From positions 5,778-69,777 of the forward strand of contig JAPPIG010000089.1 of NCBI GenBank assembly GCA_028820635.1: DNA of 64,000 nucleotides, read 5' to 3'. Origin of the DNA: Candidatus Poribacteria bacterium (GTDB taxonomy: Bacteria > Poribacteria > WGA-4E > WGA-3G). Below the pieces are notes generated by a model. That model saw nothing but the letters and a program-made list of their open reading frames with translations, ran no database searches and was not told the origin of the DNA. A program made the translations under genes and the position numbers. Below, one piece after another: positions 17,495 to 26,919 of this stretch (its first letter is position 1; each line of letters opens with the position of its first letter).

Positions 17495-18304
17495 GTGGGA
17501 CAAAAAACTCACCCGCGTGGGTTACGCTTAGGGATAATTGAGACGTGGGATTCAAAATGGTATAGTGAGCGCGATTATGCGAAATGGTTGCATGAAGATT
17601 TTCAGATTCAGCAATACATTAAAGACCAGTTGTCGCGTGCTGGGATCTCTCGAATTGAAGTTGAACGCGTTGCTGAAAAATGCACCATCAATATACACAC
17701 TGCCAGACCCGGTATTGTGATTGGACGCCGAGGCGTAGATGCAGAGAAATTAAAGACGGAACTCGAAAAACTCATCGGTCGACCAGTCAAAATTGACGTT
17801 GAAGAAATAAAAGCCCCTGACCTTGATGCGCAACTTCTCGCTGAAGCCGTAGCAACCCAAATTGAACGCAGAATCAGTTTTAAGCAGGCAATGAGACGCA
17901 AAATTGCTGATTCAATGCAAGCCGGCGCGCAAGGCGTTAAAATTATGGTCAGCGGCAGGCTCGACGGAAAAGAGATCGCTCGTTCCGAATCCAGCCTTGA
18001 AGGACGAGTGCCGTTACATACCCTTAGAGCTAATGTCGATTACGGATTTACTGAAGCAAATACAACTTACGGGAAAATTGGTGTCAAATCGTGGATATTC
18101 AAAGGTGAAATCCTTGGTGTACCAGAGGCATTAAGTGGCGAATCAGTGAGCCGCCGACAGCAGGGCGCGAGACGCAGCAGCGGAAGGGACTCACGTGGTA
18201 ACACTCGACAAACTGGTAATCGTGGCGGGGGACGCAGGCAACGAGACCAAGGACGGAACAGACGCAGACAACAAAGAAATGATAGCAAGCAAGGTAATAA
18301 CTAA
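17495..18304 (+). CDS. rpsC: 30S ribosomal protein S3 with long basic C-terminal tail
   Basis: 269 aa. GTG at 17495 gives MGQKTHPRGLRLGI and has AGGAGG in ideal position. The KH domain with GRRG (IVIGRRGVDAEKL) and the C-domain are normal up to about residue 215. The last 50 or so residues are a low-complexity Arg/Gly/Gln/Asn tail not found in E. coli S3 and presumably disordered and RNA-binding. Confidence 0.95.
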   Translation: MGQKTHPRGLRLGIIETWDSKWYSERDYAKWLHEDFQIQQYIKDQLSRAGISRIEVERVAEKCTINIHTARPGIVIGRRGVDAEKLKTELEKLIGRPVKIDVEEIKAPDLDAQLLAEAVATQIERRISFKQAMRRKIADSMQAGAQGVKIMVSGRLDGKEIARSESSLEGRVPLHTLRANVDYGFTEANTTYGKIGVKSWIFKGEILGVPEALSGESVSRRQQGARRSSGRDSRGNTRQTGNRGGGRRQRDQGRNRRRQQRNDSKQGNN

Positions 18305-18358
18305 CCGACCAATAAGTATGCTCGTGAATTTCATAAACTGATTTAAGGAGTAATTCAA

Positions 18359-18772
18359 ATGTTAATGCCGAAACGCGTGATGCACCGGAAAGTTCATCGC
18401 GGAAAACGCCGAGGAAAACCACGCAGCGGTTCACAGATTAGCTTCGGCGAATACGGGCTGCAAGCAATGGAAGCCGGCTGGATAACAAGCAACCAAATTG
18501 AGTCTGGACGCGTTGCCATTACACGACACGTACGTCGCGGTGGGAAAATATGGATTAAGATCTTTCCGCATAAACCTGTAAGCAAAAAACCTGCTGAGAC
18601 GCGAATGGGGGGCGGAAAAGGAGCTCCAGAATTTTGGGTCGCTGTTGTTAAGCCTGGGCGAATCCTATATGAATTAAGTGGGGTGTCCCGTGAAGTTGCT
18701 AAAGGAGCAATGGAACGTGCTGCTCACAAATTTCCTATTAAGACGAAATTTGTTGCACGGGATGAGGTGTAA
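18359..18772 (+). CDS. rplP: 50S ribosomal protein L16
   Basis: 137 aa. [19 protein letters not shown] start and [21 protein letters not shown], containing the Arg hydroxylated in some bacteria, are conserved. AAGGAG eight bases before the ATG. rpmC starts 3 bp after its stop. Confidence 0.97.
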   Translation: MLMPKRVMHRKVHRGKRRGKPRSGSQISFGEYGLQAMEAGWITSNQIESGRVAITRHVRRGGKIWIKIFPHKPVSKKPAETRMGGGKGAPEFWVAVVKPGRILYELSGVSREVAKGAMERAAHKFPIKTKFVARDEV

Positions 18773-18775
18773 TGT

Positions 18776-18976
18776 ATGAAGGCTCATGAGTTAAAAATCA
18801 TGTCAACAGAAGAATTGGAAAACGAATTAGAATCTCTTAAAGAGAATCTTTTTAACCAAAGAGCGCGGAGTATCTTAGGACAGTTGGAAGACACAAGTCT
18901 TCCCGCAAAAATTCGGAAGGACATTGCACGTGTGAAAACTGTTCTACGTACTCGTGAATTAGAAACCGAAGAATAG
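18776..18976 (+). CDS. rpmC: 50S ribosomal protein L29
   Basis: 66 aa, two long helices. The LKENLFNQRAR and KIRKDIARVKTVLRTRE segments are typical. Begins 3 bp after rplP. Confidence 0.95.
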   Translation: MKAHELKIMSTEELENELESLKENLFNQRARSILGQLEDTSLPAKIRKDIARVKTVLRTRELETEE

Positions 18977-19000
18977 AAGATTGAAAAGGATAAATTAAAC

Positions 19001-19267
19001 GTGGAAAAACGAAGACACCGAAAAATTCGAACCGGCACGGTCGTTAGTGATCGCATGGAAAAAACTATCAGCGTGGCGATAGTTCGGAGTTATCAACATC
19101 CGCTTTACAAAAAAGTCGTACGTGCGACAAAAAAGATTTTAGCGCATGACGAACAGAATAATTGTAAAGTCGGTGACGTTGTACAGGTGATTGAAAGCCG
19201 CCCAATTAGTAAGCGTAAACGGTGGCGGGTACAATCTGTAATATCAGCGGCACAGACTGCTGATTAA
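19001..19267 (+). CDS. rpsQ: 30S ribosomal protein S17
   Basis: 88 aa from [19 protein letters not shown] and the OB-fold core [12 protein letters not shown] are diagnostic. AAAAGGA lies about ten bases upstream. Confidence 0.95.
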   Translation: MEKRRHRKIRTGTVVSDRMEKTISVAIVRSYQHPLYKKVVRATKKILAHDEQNNCKVGDVVQVIESRPISKRKRWRVQSVISAAQTAD

Positions 19268-19286
19268 TTGGAAGGAAGGTACGGCA

Positions 19287-19655
19287 ATGGTTCAAAATTA
19301 TACTCGATTAACCTGTGCTGATAATACGGGTGCCAGAAATCTAATGTGCATTAGTGTGCTTGGGGGAACCCGGAGGCGTTATGCACGAGTAGGCGATGTA
19401 ATTGTGGCAAGTATTAAAGAGGCAGCCCCAAATACACAGGTCAGAGCAGGTGAAGTGGTTCGCGCTGTTGTTGTCCGGACTGCCAAAGAATATCGTCGTT
19501 CAGACGGTTCTTATATTAAGTTTGATCAAAATGCAGCAGTTCTTCTTACTGCCGAAAATGAGCCACGTGGGACACGAATCTTTGGACCGGTTGCTCGCGA
19601 ATTACGCGAAAAATCGTTCACGCGAATCGTTTCCCTTGCTCCTGAAGTCATTTAG
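19287..19655 (+). CDS. rplN: 50S ribosomal protein L14
   Basis: 122 aa, normal. [37 protein letters not shown] and [13 protein letters not shown] are conserved. GGAAGG precedes the ATG. rplX begins 8 bp later. Confidence 0.97.
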   Translation: MVQNYTRLTCADNTGARNLMCISVLGGTRRRYARVGDVIVASIKEAAPNTQVRAGEVVRAVVVRTAKEYRRSDGSYIKFDQNAAVLLTAENEPRGTRIFGPVARELREKSFTRIVSLAPEVI

Positions 19656-19663
19656 GAGGAATT

Positions 19664-19897
19664 ATGTCTAAGAAGAAGCTGCATATCAAAAAAGATGATT
19701 TAGTGACGGTCTTGAGTGGTCAAGACCGAGGCAAGCAGGGGGTTGTGTTGCAAGTATTTCCAAAGAAAAATAGAGCTGTAGTTGAAGGCATCCATTTCGT
19801 CAAACGACACTTGCGTCCTAATCAAACAGGACAGGGTGGTGTCGTCGAACGTGAAGGCACTATCCACATCTCTAACTTGAAAAAGGTTGATGGGTAG
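19664..19897 (+). CDS. rplX: 50S ribosomal protein L24, short form
   Basis: 77 aa, against about 100-105 in most bacteria. The KOW core (DDLVTVLSGQDRGKQGVVLQVF) and the EGIHFVKRHLRPNQ segment are intact up to HISNLKKVDG, where the frame stops. The usual C-terminal third (the GKPTRVG/KKVR region) is missing and is not found in other frames of the following 95 bp. This may be a natural shortening or a recent truncation. Confidence 0.9.
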   Translation: MSKKKLHIKKDDLVTVLSGQDRGKQGVVLQVFPKKNRAVVEGIHFVKRHLRPNQTGQGGVVEREGTIHISNLKKVDG

Positions 19898-19992
19898 ATT
19901 CATTTTGCGAATTGAAATATCAATTAATGACTTTTTTGAGGTCTTTGTTTAATATCAATCACATAACCATTATGCTATAGGATATAAGGCTG

Positions 19993-20556
19993 ATGAGCCA
20001 ATTTAAAACATTTTATCAAACAGAAGTTGTTCCAGCATTACAAAAGGAATTTAATTACAACAATGTAATGCAAATTCCGAAATTGGAGAAAATTGCACTA
20101 AATATCGGAGTCGGCGAAGCAAAAGAAAATCCAAAGGCGTTGGAAGACGCAGTTGAAGAGCTGACGCTTATTGCCGGTCAGCGTGCAATTATCACCCGTG
20201 CAAGGAAATCCATATCTGCCTTTAAAATTAGAGGCCCGTCAAAGATGTCCGGGGCCCAAGGTGATGCAATCGGATGTAAAGTCACACTTAGGCAGAATCG
20301 GATGTATGAATTCCTGAACCGCTTGGTTAATGTTGTTTTACCTCAAATACGGGATTTTCGAGGTGTTTCCCCCGACGCTTTTGATGGTCGTGGAAATTAT
20401 TCATTAGGCTTAACAGAGCAACTCATCTTCCCGGAAATTGACTATGACAACGTGGAAGGTATCCGCGGTATGAATGTGACGGTTGTGACAACCGCCTCGA
20501 CTGATGAAGAAGCACGAGCGTTATTACGTGAACTGGGCATGCCTTTTCGCGAGTAA
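19993..20556 (+). CDS. rplE: 50S ribosomal protein L5
   Basis: 187 aa. Binds 5S rRNA. Conserved: [51 protein letters not shown] and [10 protein letters not shown]. The 95-bp gap before it follows the truncated rplX. Confidence 0.97.
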   Translation: MSQFKTFYQTEVVPALQKEFNYNNVMQIPKLEKIALNIGVGEAKENPKALEDAVEELTLIAGQRAIITRARKSISAFKIRGPSKMSGAQGDAIGCKVTLRQNRMYEFLNRLVNVVLPQIRDFRGVSPDAFDGRGNYSLGLTEQLIFPEIDYDNVEGIRGMNVTVVTTASTDEEARALLRELGMPFRE

Positions 20557-20589
20557 CATGAGTAAGTTACGATCAAAGGAGAACTGAAG

Positions 20590-20775
20590 TTGGCGAGTAA
20601 ATCATGGATTGCCAGAAATCAAAAAACCCCACGTTTTCGTACCCGAAAATATAGCCGTTGTAAAAGTTGTGGACGAGCACGAGGGTATCTGCGTAAATTT
20701 GAATTATGTCGTATCTGCTTTCGCCTATATGCACGAGCGGGGAAAATCCCTGGCGTAAGAAAGGCAAGCTGGTAA
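20590..20775 (+). CDS. rpsN: 30S ribosomal protein S14, zinc-binding type Z
   Basis: 61 aa from TTG (AAAGGAG upstream). [20 protein letters not shown] provides the four zinc Cys residues, the mark of the short zinc form. KASW is the standard C-terminus. Confidence 0.96.
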   Translation: MASKSWIARNQKTPRFRTRKYSRCKSCGRARGYLRKFELCRICFRLYARAGKIPGVRKASW

Positions 20776-20789
20776 AAAGGAGATTTTTG

Positions 20790-21191
20790 ATGTCAATGAC
20801 TGACCCGGTCGCAGATATGTTGACGCGGATACGTAATGCTAATATGGCAGGGCATGAGCGCGTTGAGGTGTCAGCGTCCAAGGTTAAATTGGAGATTGCC
20901 CGTATTTTGTCTGATGAAGGTTTCGTCCGAAACTACCGTCTAATTGAGGATGGGAAACAAGGGATTATACGAATCTATCTAAAATACGGTGCACATAATA
21001 AAGAAAAAGCGATTACCAATCTGAAACGAATCAGCAAACCCGGAAGACGCGTTTACGCAAAATCAGATAAGTTGCCGCGAGTCTTTGGTGACTTAGGGGT
21101 TGCTATTCTATCTACATCGCAAGGGGTCAAAACCTCAATTGAGTGCCGACGCGCTAAAATCGGGGGCGAAGTCCTCTGTTATGTTTGGTAA
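20790..21191 (+). CDS. rpsH: 30S ribosomal protein S8
   Basis: 133 aa. The ATG at 20790 follows AAAAGGAG and gives [17 protein letters not shown], the family N-terminus; the frame is open upstream inside rps[25 protein letters not shown] and the terminal GGEVLCYVW are conserved. S8 is the spc-operon repressor in E. coli. Confidence 0.97.
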   Translation: MSMTDPVADMLTRIRNANMAGHERVEVSASKVKLEIARILSDEGFVRNYRLIEDGKQGIIRIYLKYGAHNKEKAITNLKRISKPGRRVYAKSDKLPRVFGDLGVAILSTSQGVKTSIECRRAKIGGEVLCYVW

Positions 21192-21251
21192 TTATGTGCA
21201 AAATGCTTAACAGCATACCTGCAAGTTCAAAATGTAAATTGGAGAAATAGA

Positions 21252-21818
21252 ATGTCACGCATTGGACAAATTCCAATTCCGATTCCGAGTGCAGTCAAAG
21301 TTGCTTTCAACGACAGTGAGGTCCAGGTAGAGGGTCCCAAAGGCACACTGAATTGGATTATTCCACAAGGAATTGATGCGAATATAGAAGAAAACGCTAT
21401 CACGATCACACGCGCGAACGATGAGAAACAACACAAAGCACTACACGGTTTAGCACGCAGCCTCATCGCAAACATGGTGACAGGGGTTTCGGAAGGTTTT
21501 GAGAAGAAATTGCGCGTTGTCGGTACAGGATACCGTGCAGAGGTTAATCGTCAGAATGTTTTAACCCTTGATGTAGGATACTCACACTCTGTAATCTTCA
21601 CCCCTCCCGAAGGAATCACATTGACTGTTGAACCTTCGGAGAATATTGATGGACAGGCACATATTCCTATTGTTGTGAGTGGAATTGATAAGCAAGTCGT
21701 TGGACAAGTCGCTGCCTCTATTCGTCAAATTAAGAAACCCGAAACTTATAAGCCCAGTAAAGGTATCCGATACGATGGCGAGCGTGTCCGCGATAAAGAA
21801 GGAAAGGTTGCTGGATAA
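21252..21818 (+). CDS. rplF: 50S ribosomal protein L6
   Basis: 188 aa. MSRIGQIPIPIPSAVKV, GVSEGFEKKLRVVGTGYRAE and the C-terminal KPSKGIRYDGERVRDKEGK are typical. A GGAG site precedes the ATG. Confidence 0.97.
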   Translation: MSRIGQIPIPIPSAVKVAFNDSEVQVEGPKGTLNWIIPQGIDANIEENAITITRANDEKQHKALHGLARSLIANMVTGVSEGFEKKLRVVGTGYRAEVNRQNVLTLDVGYSHSVIFTPPEGITLTVEPSENIDGQAHIPIVVSGIDKQVVGQVAASIRQIKKPETYKPSKGIRYDGERVRDKEGKVAG

Positions 21819-21840
21819 TTATTAGTAAAACACCTGGTAG

Positions 21841-21859
21841 GCGCGTTTTGTAAACGCGC
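21841..21859. repeat. Short perfect palindrome between rplF and rplR
   Basis: GCGCGTTT-TGT-AAACGCGC forms an 8-bp stem. It is preceded by GGTAG, as in other dispersed repeats of this window. No T run follows, so it is not a standard terminator. Confidence 0.5.
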
Positions 21860-21919
21860 TGAGACAGAAAATATGCGTAATCAAGTATGATTTAGAGTTT
21901 TGCTGCGGGAGGAAATCCG

Positions 21920-22288
21920 TTGGAAAAGATGAAGAGCAAACAGATGAGCCATCTTCAAAGAAAGAAAAGAGTTCGCCGTAAGATTAACGGCACGAGTCAG
22001 CGCCCTCGGCTCTCTGTAAATAGAAGTTTAAAACATATTTACGCCCAAATAATTGATGATGAGAATGGTAAAACGCTTGCTCATGCCTCCAGTTTATCCC
22101 CTGAAGTAAAGGGAAACGCCGATGAGGGAGGAAAAATAAAAGTTGCTCAAAGCGTTGGTCAACTCATCGCACAAAAGGCAAAAGAACATCAAATAGAGGG
22201 AGTCGTTTTTGACCGAAGCGGTTATTTATATCATGGTCGAGTCAAAGCACTCGCTGAAGCTGCAAGGGAAGAAGGGCTTAAGTTTTAA
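21920..22288 (+). CDS. rplR: 50S ribosomal protein L18
   Basis: 122 aa from TTG, with GGGAGG seven bases before it. [20 protein letters not shown] and the C-terminal [26 protein letters not shown] are conserved. Binds 5S rRNA with L5. Confidence 0.96.
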   Translation: MEKMKSKQMSHLQRKKRVRRKINGTSQRPRLSVNRSLKHIYAQIIDDENGKTLAHASSLSPEVKGNADEGGKIKVAQSVGQLIAQKAKEHQIEGVVFDRSGYLYHGRVKALAEAAREEGLKF

Positions 22289-22319
22289 CTGCCCAACTTC
22301 GTCCTGAAAGGAGACTTTT

Positions 22320-22850
22320 TTGCTATTAGAAAAAATCAATCCTGATGATTTTGAATTTGAAGAGCGCCCTATTGACATAAACCGAGTCATGCGCGTTGGT
22401 AAAGGGAGGAGAACACCAAGTTTTAATACCCTCTCTGTTGTCGGCAATCGTGACGGCATCGTCGGAATCGGTTTTGGAAGCGCAAGCGAAATTGCTGGCG
22501 CGCTTCGCAAAAGTTTTGCCGATGCTCGCAAAAATTTGATTCGTGTTCCCTTGTCTGATGGAACTCTCCCACATGAAATCATCTGTGAATTCAAATCTGC
22601 TAAAGTTTTACTTAAACCTGCAAGCCCCGGTACCGGTATCATTGCTGGGCATGCTACGCGCGCAATTTTGGAATATGCAGGTGTCCGAGATGCCCTTACA
22701 AAATGCTTGTCTTCAAGAAATGTCAAAAATATCGCTGAGGCTACGATGATCGGCTTGAGAAGTCTCAAGGATGTCAATGAAGTCGCACGAATTCGAGGCA
22801 AAACGGTCGAAGAACTTTTACATAAACGTCCTAAAAATTCTAACAGCTGA
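22320..22850 (+). CDS. rpsE: 30S ribosomal protein S5
   Basis: 176 aa from TTG (AAAGGAG). Double-stranded RNA-binding N-domain and the second alpha-beta domain (PGTGIIAGHATRAILEYAGV) are complete. The loop that in E. coli reads VKGGRIFSF reads GKGRRTPSF here, a change at the loop linked to spectinomycin response. In most bacteria rpmD follows; here rplO follows after only 35 bp. Confidence 0.95.
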   Translation: MLLEKINPDDFEFEERPIDINRVMRVGKGRRTPSFNTLSVVGNRDGIVGIGFGSASEIAGALRKSFADARKNLIRVPLSDGTLPHEIICEFKSAKVLLKPASPGTGIIAGHATRAILEYAGVRDALTKCLSSRNVKNIAEATMIGLRSLKDVNEVARIRGKTVEELLHKRPKNSNS

Positions 22851-22885
22851 ACCTACTCAGTCATATCTAAGGAACGAAAGATTCA

Positions 22886-23332
22886 ATGAAACTTAACGAA
22901 CTCAAACCTGCACCTGGGTCAAATCGCAACCGAAAACGCGTTGGTCGTGGTCGTGGATCGGGTTATGGCGGCACTTGTGGTCGTGGGCATAAAGGACAAA
23001 AATCGCGTTCTGGCAGTTCAATTCCCGCTTGGTTTGAAGGCGGACAGATGCCATTGGTTAGACGTGTCCCAAAGCGTGGCCCCCGAAGAATCGCACACAA
23101 ACGTTTAGAGTACGATGTCGTTAATATTAAAACTCTTAACCTATTTGAGGATGAGGTGGAAGTCAATCCTGAACGTCTGCGCGAAATCGGCATCATCAAA
23201 CGCAAAAACGCCCTTATTAAAATACTCGGCGACGGTGAACTTGACAAACGGTTGAACGTGCGCGCACATCGCTTTTCAAAATCAGCCATTGAAAAAATTG
23301 AAGCAAAAGGCGGCACAGCCGAGGTGATTTAA
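22886..23332 (+). CDS. rplO: 50S ribosomal protein L15
   Basis: 148 aa. [40 protein letters not shown] and [14 protein letters not shown] are diagnostic. Its stop abuts the secY GTG with no gap. Confidence 0.96.
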   Translation: MKLNELKPAPGSNRNRKRVGRGRGSGYGGTCGRGHKGQKSRSGSSIPAWFEGGQMPLVRRVPKRGPRRIAHKRLEYDVVNIKTLNLFEDEVEVNPERLREIGIIKRKNALIKILGDGELDKRLNVRAHRFSKSAIEKIEAKGGTAEVI

Positions 23333-24685
23333 GTGATTAAGCCAATTCAAAACGCTTTTAAAATCCCTGAATTACGCAAACGTATTATTTTTACTGTGCT
23401 TCTCCTTGTTGTTTACCGACTTGGTGCACACATTACGCTACCCGGTATTAATGATGGTGCACTTGAAGCTTTTTTCAAGCAACTTATGGAAACGAATGAG
23501 GGTACGGGAAATGTTCTGGCGTTGATCAATATATTTTCTGGTGGCGCATTCAGCCAGATGACGATTTTCGCTCTCGGTATTCAGCCTTATATCAGTGCGT
23601 CAATTATTATGCAGCTGCTTGCTGTCATTGTTCCGTCCCTTGAAAAACTCTCTAAAGAACCGGATGGACGTAAGAAAATTACCCAATACACCCGCTACGG
23701 TACCGTTCTTCTCAGTATTGTTCAAGGAGTAATGATTACAATTCTGTTGAGAAACCCGGGACAACTTGTTGGCCAAGAAGCTGGGACCATAGTTGATAAT
23801 CCGACCATCTGGTGGCACGCCTTGGCGGTCTTAACGTTGACCGCAGGTACCGCTTTTGTCATGTGGCTCGGTGAGCAAATTACCGAACGTGGTATTGGGC
23901 AAGGAATCTCAATAATTATTACTGTCGGTATTATGGCAGGATTTCCAAATGGTGTTGCGACTGTGTTCAGGAGTCTGGTACAGGATACGCGTTTTGGACT
24001 TGCTCAACTTGCTATGTTACTTGCTCTTATTGTCATCGCTGTGTCAGGCACAATCTTTATCCATCTTTCTGTGCGTAAGATCCCAGTTCAATATGGACGG
24101 CAAATACGAGGCGGAAAAGTGTTCGGCGGACGCGCAATGCACCTGCCGCTACGTGTCAACACCGCAGGTATGATTCCGATTATCTTCGCTATCACATTGA
24201 TGACGTTCCCAGGAGTACTTATTGGCATGTTGCCACAAGACTGGACATTTGTCAGGACTTTGGCTACTTTGATGGATCCGGGAAATCCGACCTTTTTCTA
24301 CCTCTCTGTTTATGCGTTGTTAATCATTGGATTTACCTATTTCTACACAGCAGTCCAAGTTAACCCCGTTCAAATGGCAGAGGACTTGCAGAAATACGGA
24401 GGTTTTATCCCCGGACTTCGTCCTGGAAAACAGACAGCAGATTATATCAACACCACATTAACCCGTATCACGCTCCCCGGGGCTCTGTTCCTCGCCGCCA
24501 TTGCCGTAATTCCTATTTCTATCACCAGTTGGCTCGGCGTTGGTGGCATGGTTGAGGGGGCATCCGTTTTGATTGTTGTAGGTGTTGTATTGGATACCGT
24601 TTCCCAAATTGAATCTTACTTAACGATGCGTCATTATGATGGATTCCTAAAAGATAGACGTTTGAAAGGACGCTCAAGAAGATAA
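23333..24685 (+). CDS. secY: Protein translocase subunit SecY
   Basis: 450 aa. Central pore of the Sec translocon, about ten membrane helices. The start is GTG directly after the rplO stop. Conserved: LGAHITLPGIND near the N-terminus, GIQPYISASIIMQLL, the GERGIGQGIS-type motif (ERGIGQGISIII), YAEKxP-like cytosolic region and the tail DGFLKDRRLKGR. adk, map and infA, often found after secY, are absent. Confidence 0.96.
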   Translation: MIKPIQNAFKIPELRKRIIFTVLLLVVYRLGAHITLPGINDGALEAFFKQLMETNEGTGNVLALINIFSGGAFSQMTIFALGIQPYISASIIMQLLAVIVPSLEKLSKEPDGRKKITQYTRYGTVLLSIVQGVMITILLRNPGQLVGQEAGTIVDNPTIWWHALAVLTLTAGTAFVMWLGEQITERGIGQGISIIITVGIMAGFPNGVATVFRSLVQDTRFGLAQLAMLLALIVIAVSGTIFIHLSVRKIPVQYGRQIRGGKVFGGRAMHLPLRVNTAGMIPIIFAITLMTFPGVLIGMLPQDWTFVRTLATLMDPGNPTFFYLSVYALLIIGFTYFYTAVQVNPVQMAEDLQKYGGFIPGLRPGKQTADYINTTLTRITLPGALFLAAIAVIPISITSWLGVGGMVEGASVLIVVGVVLDTVSQIESYLTMRHYDGFLKDRRLKGRSRR

Positions 24686-24769
24686 CAACACTATATCATA
24701 GGCATGTATGCTGTATGAAAGGAACTTGCTTGTAAAGTGCCCTACAGCAAATGAATTGAAGGAAAAACT

Positions 24770-24886
24770 ATGAAAGTCCGACCATCTGTCAAAAAAATGT
24801 GTAATCGTTGCAAAGTTATAAAAAGAAAAGGGGTTATCCGCGTCATTTGTTCTTCAAATCCGAAGCACAAACAACGGCAGGGATAA
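24770..24886 (+). CDS. rpmJ: 50S ribosomal protein L36
   Basis: A 38-residue protein, [20 protein letters not shown] and so on, ending KHKQRQG. Cys11, Cys14, Cys27 and His33 form the zinc site of the C-plus form. GAAGGA precedes the ATG. It is in the standard position between secY and rpsM. Confidence 0.95.
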   Translation: MKVRPSVKKMCNRCKVIKRKGVIRVICSSNPKHKQRQG

Positions 24887-24912
24887 TCTCGTCCAAATTT
24901 AAGGAGAAACCC

Positions 24913-25308
24913 ATGGCACGCATAGCAGGAGTAGATCTTCCTCGTACTAAACGGATTGATATTGCGTTGACGGCTATTTACGGTATTGGTCGTCATACTG
25001 CATCACAGATCGTCACCGACCTTAACATTGATCCAGCCAAGAAGGTTGATGCTTTAGCTGAAAACGAAGTCAGTCAACTCCGAGATAAAATCACTGAAGA
25101 ATATAAAGTTGAAGGTGACTTACGCCGCGAGGTTGACCAAAACATTAAGCGCCTCATGGATATTAACAGTTATCGTGGACTCCGCCACCGACGGCAGTTA
25201 CCTGTACGAGGGCAACGCACAAATACGAATGCCCGCACACGAAAGGGTAAAGCCCGAACGATTTCTGTTGGTAGAAAACTCAAAGAGACAGCACGCAAAG
25301 CCGGTTAA
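24913..25308 (+). CDS. rpsM: 30S ribosomal protein S13
   Basis: 131 aa. The ATG at 24913 follows AAGGAG and gives [20 protein letters not shown]. The frame is open upstream but overlaps rpm[25 protein letters not shown] is diagnostic. Confidence 0.97.
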   Translation: MARIAGVDLPRTKRIDIALTAIYGIGRHTASQIVTDLNIDPAKKVDALAENEVSQLRDKITEEYKVEGDLRREVDQNIKRLMDINSYRGLRHRRQLPVRGQRTNTNARTRKGKARTISVGRKLKETARKAG

Positions 25309-25481
25309 TTTATACAGTGTTCCGCAACGGTATTATTTCTTTGCAGAAAAACAACCGCTGCGGATTTGCTGCTGGTTTTGAGTAAACATTGTTTCGTGAT
25401 TGCCTATGTTATGTCTAAGGTGTTTTCACGGTTAATTGCTCAAAATTCAATACAAAATATATTTTCTAAAGGAGAAACAGT

Positions 25482-25853
25482 TTGCGTTCACGAAGACGGG
25501 AACGAAAAAATGTGCCGGAGGGCATTGCCCACATCCAGGCTACGTTCAATAATACAATTGTGACTATCACTGATCTCAACGGCAACACGGTTGCTTGGGC
25601 GAGCGCAGGAATGACGTTCCCCGGTTCGCGCAAGTCAACACCTTTTGCCGCACAGCAGACAGCCGAAGCATGTGCCAGAAAAGCCATGGAACACGGTGTG
25701 AAACGCGTTGAAGTGAGAGTCAAAGGTCCCGGATCAGGACGAGAGTCGTCTATTCGCGCTCTTGCCGCCGCGGGCTTAGAAATTACTTTGATGAAGGACA
25801 TGACACCTATTCCACACAACGGGTGTCGTCCACCGAAAAGACGACGGGTGTAA
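25482..25853 (+). CDS. rpsK: 30S ribosomal protein S11
   Basis: 123 aa from TTG with [22 protein letters not shown] and [11 protein letters not shown] are conserved. The loop between WASAG and GSRKS is one residue shorter than in E. coli (MTFP). C-terminus [13 protein letters not shown] 173-bp gap precedes it. Confidence 0.96.
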   Translation: MRSRRRERKNVPEGIAHIQATFNNTIVTITDLNGNTVAWASAGMTFPGSRKSTPFAAQQTAEACARKAMEHGVKRVEVRVKGPGSGRESSIRALAAAGLEITLMKDMTPIPHNGCRPPKRRRV

Positions 25854-25866
25854 ACCAAGGAGACAC

Positions 25867-26499
25867 ATGAGTAGATATTTAGATTCTGTCTGTAAGTTAT
25901 GTCGTCGAGAGGGTGAAAAACTTTTCCTAAAGGGGCGCAGATGCCTCGGTCCCAAGTGCTCCTTTGAACGGCGAAGTTATCCACCTGGCGACCATGGGCA
26001 AAAACCACCTACACGGGCTCGTGGGGACTTTCGACGGCAACTACGTACAAAACAAAAAGCAAAGCGAATCTACGGTATTTTTGAGAAGCAGTTTCGCAAC
26101 TATTACTTCAAAGCGGCACGCCAAACCGGTATCACTGGCGAGAATTTAATCGCTCTCCTTGAACGCCGCTTAGACAATGTTGTTTATCGATTGGGATTTG
26201 CGACATCACGCAAGCAAGCCCGACAACTGGTGAAACACAACCACTTCACTGTCAATGGAAAGCGTGTCAATATACCTTCTTATCTTGTTGAAGTAGGAGA
26301 TGTTATCACCCCTCGCGAAAAGAGCCGCGAAAACATCACGATTCAAGAGGCGTTAGAATTTTCAAAACAACGGGGCGCACCAGAATGGCTCGAAATTGAT
26401 TCCGATAAACCTGAAGGACGAGTACAAGGTGCCCCAATTGTGGAGCATATTGCATCTGAGTTGAACACACAACTAATTATTGAATTGTACTCTAAGTAA
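25867..26499 (+). CDS. rpsD: 30S ribosomal protein S4, zinc form
   Basis: 210 aa. Four N-terminal Cys residues (CKLC and CLGPKC) form a zinc site. The S4 RNA-binding domain RLDNVVYRLGFATSRKQARQLVKHNHFTVNG is complete. Begins 13 bp after rpsK. Confidence 0.96.
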   Translation: MSRYLDSVCKLCRREGEKLFLKGRRCLGPKCSFERRSYPPGDHGQKPPTRARGDFRRQLRTKQKAKRIYGIFEKQFRNYYFKAARQTGITGENLIALLERRLDNVVYRLGFATSRKQARQLVKHNHFTVNGKRVNIPSYLVEVGDVITPREKSRENITIQEALEFSKQRGAPEWLEIDSDKPEGRVQGAPIVEHIASELNTQLIIELYSK

Positions 26500-26919
26500 C
26501 ACCTAACCACTTTGCCTCTTGGGTGTAAATCCGAATTTGATCCACTTACCAATCAGATGTTATACAATCCTTCTGATTGATTAAATTGGATAAATCAGTA
26601 AGTATGCGGTTCGCTATAGTTTAGGCTATATAAAATACTTGAATCCACCTTACTTTTGCAGAACTCCAAGAGATAATTCAAGTTGTTTTCACAACTCCGC
26701 TGTCAGGGTTTCTATGCTATTTTATATGACTCGGAGAAATGATTACGCATTTCGGACATGTCGGCGATAAAAGGTAGTTATAACGAGACATACCACAAAA
26801 AACCACTGTTCCGCAAAACCACTTCATTCCCACGCACAATACTCGTGGTGAAAATTGTTTCTGGAGCAAAGCTGTTTGACTCTGTTTATAGAACAACTTA
26901 AGCCAATAGGAGGAAATCG
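26500..26919 (+). other. 420-bp gap between rpsD and rpoA without recognisable gene
   Basis: The sequence is AT-rich. ATCAGATGTTATACAATCC/TTCTGAT could form a weak stem (about 26552-26577). TTGACT at about 26876 has no convincing -10. Whether rpoA has its own promoter here cannot be settled from sequence. Confidence 0.3.

Noticed and set aside
22226..22801. 191-aa open frame antisense to rpsE
   Set aside because: Shadow of rpsE codon usage; no start signal.
25466..26008. 180-aa open frame antisense to rpsK/rpsD
   Set aside because: Lies over two conserved ribosomal genes and has no recognisable domain.
26500..26919. Own promoter or small gene ahead of rpoA
   Set aside because: No -35/-10 pair of acceptable quality and no coding frame with a ribosome-binding site.
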